This document shows positions 59,531 to 64,000 of a stretch of 64,000 nucleotides of DNA, piece by piece. The number at the start of each line of letters is the position of its first letter. Positions within the stretch are counted from its first letter, which is position 1. This DNA comes from Globodera rostochiensis (Eukaryota; Nematoda; Chromadorea; Rhabditida; Heteroderidae). The stretch covers positions 186,001-250,000 of the forward strand of contig JAEVLN010000014.1 in the NCBI GenBank assembly GCA_018350325.1, read 5' to 3'. The position numbers were made by a program, and so were the translations under genes. A model generated the notes under the pieces. It searched no databases and was not told the DNA's origin. It saw only the letters and a program-made list of their open reading frames with translations.

Positions 59531-62500
59531 AGGAAGGGGGGATTGCCATGGTTAGGGAAAAGGGAAGCTCATGTTAGGAGAGGGGGGGGGGAAGCTCATG
59601 TTAGTAGAAGAGGGGGGGGGGGGGTGCCATGGTTAGGGAGAAGCTCATGTTAGAAGAGGGGGGGGGGTGCCGTGGTTAGGAAGAGGGAAGCTCATGTTAG
59701 GAGAGGGGGGGGGAAGCTCATGTTAGTAGAAGAGGGGGGGGGGTGCCGTGGTTAGGAAGAGGGAAGCTCATGTTAGGAGAGGGGGGGGGGGTGGCTCATG
59801 TTAGAAGAGGGGGGGGGGTGCCGTGGTTAGGAAGAGGGAAGCTCATGTTAGGAGAGGGGGGGGGGGTGCCATGGTTAGGGGGAAGCTCATGTTAGAAGAG
59901 GGGGGGGGTGCCATGGTTAGGGAGAAGCTCATGTTAGAAGAGGGGGGGGGGTGCCATGGTTAGGGGGAAGCTCATGTTAGAAGAGGGGGGGGGGTGCCGT
60001 GGTTAGGAAGAGGGAAGCTCATGTTAGGAGAGGGGGGGGGGTGCCATGGTTAGGGGGAAGCTCATGTTAGAAGAGGGGGGGGGGGTGCCGTGGTTAGGGA
60101 AGAGGGAAGCTCATGTTAGGAGAGGGGGGGGGGGTGCCGTGGTTAGGGAAGAGGGAAGCTCATGTTAGGAGAGGGGGGGGGGGGAAGAAGCTCATGTTAG
60201 AAGAGGGGGGGGGGGGGTGCCGTGGTTAGGGAAGAGGGAAGCTCATGTTAGGAGAGGGGGGGGGGGGGGTGCCGTGGTTAGGGAAGAGGGAAGCTCATGT
60301 TAGAAGAGGGGGGGGGGGGGGTGCCGTGGTTAGGAAGAGGGAAGCTCATGTTAGGAGAGGGGGGGGGGGTGCCATGGTTAGGGGGAAGCTCATGTTAGAA
60401 GAGGGGGGGGGGGGTGCCATGGTTAGGGAGAAGCTCATGTTAGAAGAGGGGGGGGGTGCCGTGGTTAGGAAGAGGGAAGCTCATGTTAGGAGAGGGGGGG
60501 GGGGTGCCATGGTTAGAGGGAAGCTCATGTTAGAAGAGGGGGGGGGGTGCCATGGTTAGGGAGAAGCTCATGTTAGAAGAGGGGGGGGGGGGTGCCGTGG
60601 TTAGGGAAGAGGGAAGCTCATGTTAGGAGAGGGGGGGGGTGCCATGGTTAGGGGGAAGCTCATGTTAGAAGAGGGGGGGGGTGCCATGGTTAGGGAGAAG
60701 CTCATGTTAGAAGAGGGGGGGGGTGCCGTGGTTAGGAAGAGGGAAGCTCATGTTAGGAGAGGGGGGGGGAAGCTCATGTTAGTAGAAGAGGGGGGGGGTG
60801 CCGTGGTTAGGAAGAGGGAAGCTCATGTTAGGAGAGGGGGGGGGTGCCATGGTTAGGGGGAAGCTCATGTTAGGAGAGGGGGGGGGAAGCTCATGTTAGT
60901 AGAAGAGGGGGGGGGGGGTGCCATGGTTAGGGAGAAGCTCATGTTAGAAGAGGGGGGGGGTGCCGTGGTTAGGAAGAGGGAAGCTCATGTTAGGAGAGGG
61001 GGGGGGTGCCATGGTTAGGGGGAAGCTCATGTTAGAAGAGGGGGGGGGGGGTGCCGTGGTTAGGGAAGAGGGAAGCTCATGTTAGGAGAGGGGGGGGGGG
61101 GTGCCGTGGTTAGGGAAGAGGGAAGCTCATGTTAGGAGAGGGGGGGGGGGGAAGAAGCTCATGTTAGAAGAGGGGGGGGGGGTGCCGTGGTTAGGGAAGA
61201 GGGAAGCTCATGTTAGGAGAGGGGGGGGGGGGGTGCCGTGGTTAGGGAAGAGGGAAGCTCATGTTAGAAGAGGGGGGGGGGGGGGGGTGCCGTGGTTAGG
61301 AAGAGGGAAGCTCATGTTAGGAGAGGGGGGGGGGTGCCATGGTTAGGGGGAAGCTCATGTTAGAAGAGGGGGGGGGGGGTGCCATGGTTAGGGAGAAGCT
61401 CATGTTAGAAGAGGGGGGGGGGTGCCGTGGTTAGGAAGAGGGAAGCTCATGTTAGGAGAGGGGGGGGGGTGCCATGGTTAGAGGGAAGCTCATGTTAGAA
61501 GAGGGGGGGGGGGTGCCGTGGTTAGGGAAGAGGGAAGCTCATGTTAGGAGAGGGGGGGGGGTGCCATGGTTAGGGGGAAGCTCATGTTAGAAGAGGGGGG
61601 GGGGGGTGCCGTGGTTAGGGAAGAGGGAAGCTCATGTTAGGAGAGGGGGGGGGTGCCATGGTTAGGGGGAAGCTCATGTTAGAAGAGGGGGGGGGTGCCA
61701 TGGTTAGGGAGAAGCTCATGTTAGAAGAGGGGGGGGGTGCCGTGGTTAGGAAGAGGGAAGCTCATGTTAGGAGAGGGGGGGGGAAGCTCATGTTAGTAGA
61801 AGAGGGGGGGGGTGCCGTGGTTAGGAAGAGGGAAGCTCATGTTAGGAGAGGGGGGGGGTGCCATGGTTAGGGGGAAGCTCATGTTAGGAGAGGGGGGGGG
61901 AAGCTCATGTTAGTAGAAGAGGGGGGGGGGGGTGCCATGGTTAGGGAGAAGCTCATGTTAGAAGAGGGGGGGGGTGCCGTGGTTAGGAAGAGGGAAGCTC
62001 ATGTTAGGAGAGGGGGGGGGAAGCTCATGTTAGTAGAAGAGGGGGGGGGGGGTGCCGTGGTTAGGAAGAGGGAAGCTCATGTTAGGAGAGGGGGGGGGGT
62101 GCCATGGTTAGGGGGAAGCTCATGTTAGAAGAGGGGGGGGGGTGCCGTGGTTAGGAAGAGGGAAGCTCATGTTAGGAGAGGGGGGGGGGGGTGCCATGGT
62201 TAGGGGGAAGCTCATGTTAGAAGAGGGGGGGGGGTGCCATGGTTAGGGAGAAGCTCATGTTAGAAGAGGGGGGGGTGCCATGGTTAGGGGGAAGCTCATG
62301 TTAGAAGAGGGGGGGGGGTGCCGTGGTTAGGAAGAGGGAAGCTCATGTTAGGAGAGGGGGGGGGGGTGCCATGGTTAGGGGGAAGCTCATGTTAGAAGAG
62401 GGGGGGGGGTGCCGTGGTTAGGGAAGAGGGAAGCTCATGTTAGGAGAGGGGGGGGGGTGCCGTGGTTAGGGAAGAGGGAAGCTCATGTTAGGAGAGGGGG

Positions 62501-64000
62501 GGGGAAGAAGCTCATGTTAGAAGAGGGGGGGGGGGTGCCGTGGTTAGGGAAGAGGGAAGCTCATGTTAGGAGAGGGGGGGGGGGGGGTGCCGTGGTTAGG
62601 GAAGAGGGAAGCTCATGTTAGAAGAGGGGGGGGGGTGCCGTGGTTAGGAAGAGGGAAGCTCATGTTAGGAGAGGGGGGGGGGGTGCCATGGTTAGGGGGA
62701 AGCTCATGTTAGAAGAGGGGGGGGGGGGTGCCATGGTTAGGGAGAAGCTCATGTTAGAAGAGGGGGGGGGGGTGCCGTGGTTAGGAAGAGGGAAGCTCAT
62801 GTTAGGAGAGGGGGGGGGGGTGCCATGGTTAGGGGGAAGCTCATGTTAGAAGAGGGGGGGGGGGGTGCCGTGGTTAGGGAAGAGGGAAGCTCATGTTAGG
62901 AGAGGGGGGGGGGTGCCATGGTTAGGGGGAAGCTCATGTTAGAAGAGGGGGGGGGGGTGCCGTGGTTAGGGAAGAGGGAAGCTCATGTTAGGAGAGGGGG
63001 GGGGGGGTGCCATGGTTAGGGGGAAGCTCATGTTAGAAGAGGGGGGGGGGGGTGCCATGGTTAGGGAGAAGCTCATGTTAGAAGAGGGGGGGGGGGGTGC
63101 CGTGGTTAGGGAAGAGGGAAGCTCATGTTAGGAGAGGGGGGGGGGGGGGGTGCCGTGGTTAGGGAAGAGGGAAGCTCATGTTAGGAGAGGGGGGGGGGGG
63201 TGCCGTGGTTAGGAAGAGGGAAGCTCATGTTAGGAGAGGGGGGGGTGCCATGGTTAGGGGGAAGCTCATGTTAGAAGAGGGGGGGGGGGGGTGCCGTGGT
63301 TAGGGAAGAGGGAAGCTCATGTTAGGAGAGGGGGGGGGTGCCGTGGTTAGGAAGAGGGAAGCTCATGTTAGGAGAGGGGGGGGGGGGTGCCATGGTTAGG
63401 GGGAAGCTCATGTTAGAAGAGGGGGGGGGGTGCCGTGGTTGCCGTGGTTAGGGAAGAGGGAAGCTCATGTTAGGAGAGGGGGGGGGGGTGCCGTGGTTAG
63501 GGAAGAGGGAAGCTCATGTTAGAAGAGGGGGGGGGGTGCCATGGTTAGGGAGAAGCTCATGTTAGGAGATGGGGGGGGGGGGAAGAAGCTCATGTTAGAA
63601 GAGGGGGGGGGGGAAGAAGCTCATGTTAGAAGAGGGGGGGGGGGTGCCGTGGTGTTAGGAGAGGGGGGGGGAAGAAGCTCATGTTAGAAGAGGGGGGGGG
63701 GAAGAAGCTCATGTTAGAAGAGGGGGGGGGGGGGGTGCCGTGGTTAGGGAAGAGGGAAGCTCATGTTAGGAGAGGGGGGGGGGAAGAAGCTCATGTTAGA
63801 AGAGGGGGGGGGTGCCATGGTTAGGGAGAAGCTCATGTTAGAAGAGGGGGGGGGGGTGCCATGGTTAGGGAGAAGCTCATGTTAGAAGAGGGGGGGGGGG
63901 GTGCCGTGGTTAGGGAAGAGGGAAGCTCATGTTAGGAGAGGGGGGGGGGGGAAGAAGCTCATGTTAGAAGAGGGGGGGGGGGGAAGAAGCTCATGTTAGA
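59531..64000. repeat. G-run minisatellite with higher-order structure
   Basis: At least 4.47 kb, running off the right edge. The basic unit of about 40-50 bp combines AAGCTCATGTTAG(G/A)AGA, a run of 7-17 G, and TGCC(A/G)TGGTTAGG with a short purine spacer. Blocks of several unit types recur: translations of 60620-60856 and 61634-61870 are identical, 1,014 bp apart. Open frames here (GGG-rich Met/Val/Arg strings) are by-products. The GTTAGGG in each unit is not a telomeric repeat, since units are long and differ in between. Confidence 0.95.

Noticed and set aside
60245..62849. Gly/Arg/Val-rich frames in the terminal minisatellite
   Set aside because: Frames change with the length of each G run and have no gene context.
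59531..64000. Telomere, because units contain GTTAGGG
   Set aside because: The nematode telomere repeat is TTAGGC and short; here the motif occurs once in units of 40-50 bp.

Overview
The window looks like nuclear DNA from a nematode, probably a plant-parasitic tylenchid (inference). It is very AT-rich, with many tiny exons, short introns and some GC-AG introns. Most recognisable starts have an AG shortly upstream, as expected for spliced-leader acceptors. The gene families fit: tyrosinases with ShKT domains, an astacin and dystrobrevin. I assembled exons by eye from splice sites, reading phase and paralogue comparison. Four models (tyrosinase D, the 5'-cut tyrosinase A, dystrobrevin and the unknown 772-residue gene) close to a whole number of codons.

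1-34.8 kb: a tandem family of four tyrosinase-ShKT genes on +. A (<84-4227) is cut by the left edge; B (6567-15492) and C (16292-22727) are close paralogues of A; D (28522-34834) is more divergent. A reverse-strand astacin metalloprotease (23294-27644) sits between C and D, divergent from D. Copies differ in number of 60-bp linker exons (4/5/1/1), number of ShKT modules (2/4/4/4) and one copper-site residue in B. Secreted tyrosinases and astacins both act on cuticle or extracellular proteins, so the cluster may be a cuticle-processing neighbourhood (inference).

36.2-39.0 kb, minus strand: a THI4-type thiazole synthase (36201-37737), unusual for an animal, and a small secreted protein (38392-38989).

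41.8-47.3 kb, plus strand: dystrobrevin (18 exons, 667 residues), followed by a 40-bp tandem repeat.

48.5-55.5 kb, minus strand: a 10-exon, 772-residue gene I do not recognise, with introns packed with hAT-like MITEs. Its 5' end is duplicated as an inverted repeat next to a 49-bp satellite (55.83-57.1 kb). Only weak exon-like fragments follow. The last 4.5 kb is a G-run minisatellite with about 1-kb higher-order periodicity.

Other content: a 2.3-kb insertion with inverted ends inside one intron of copy B, at least four MITEs with perfect 8-bp target-site duplications, two degenerate tRNA-like sequences, and several conserved exon borders lacking GT or AG.
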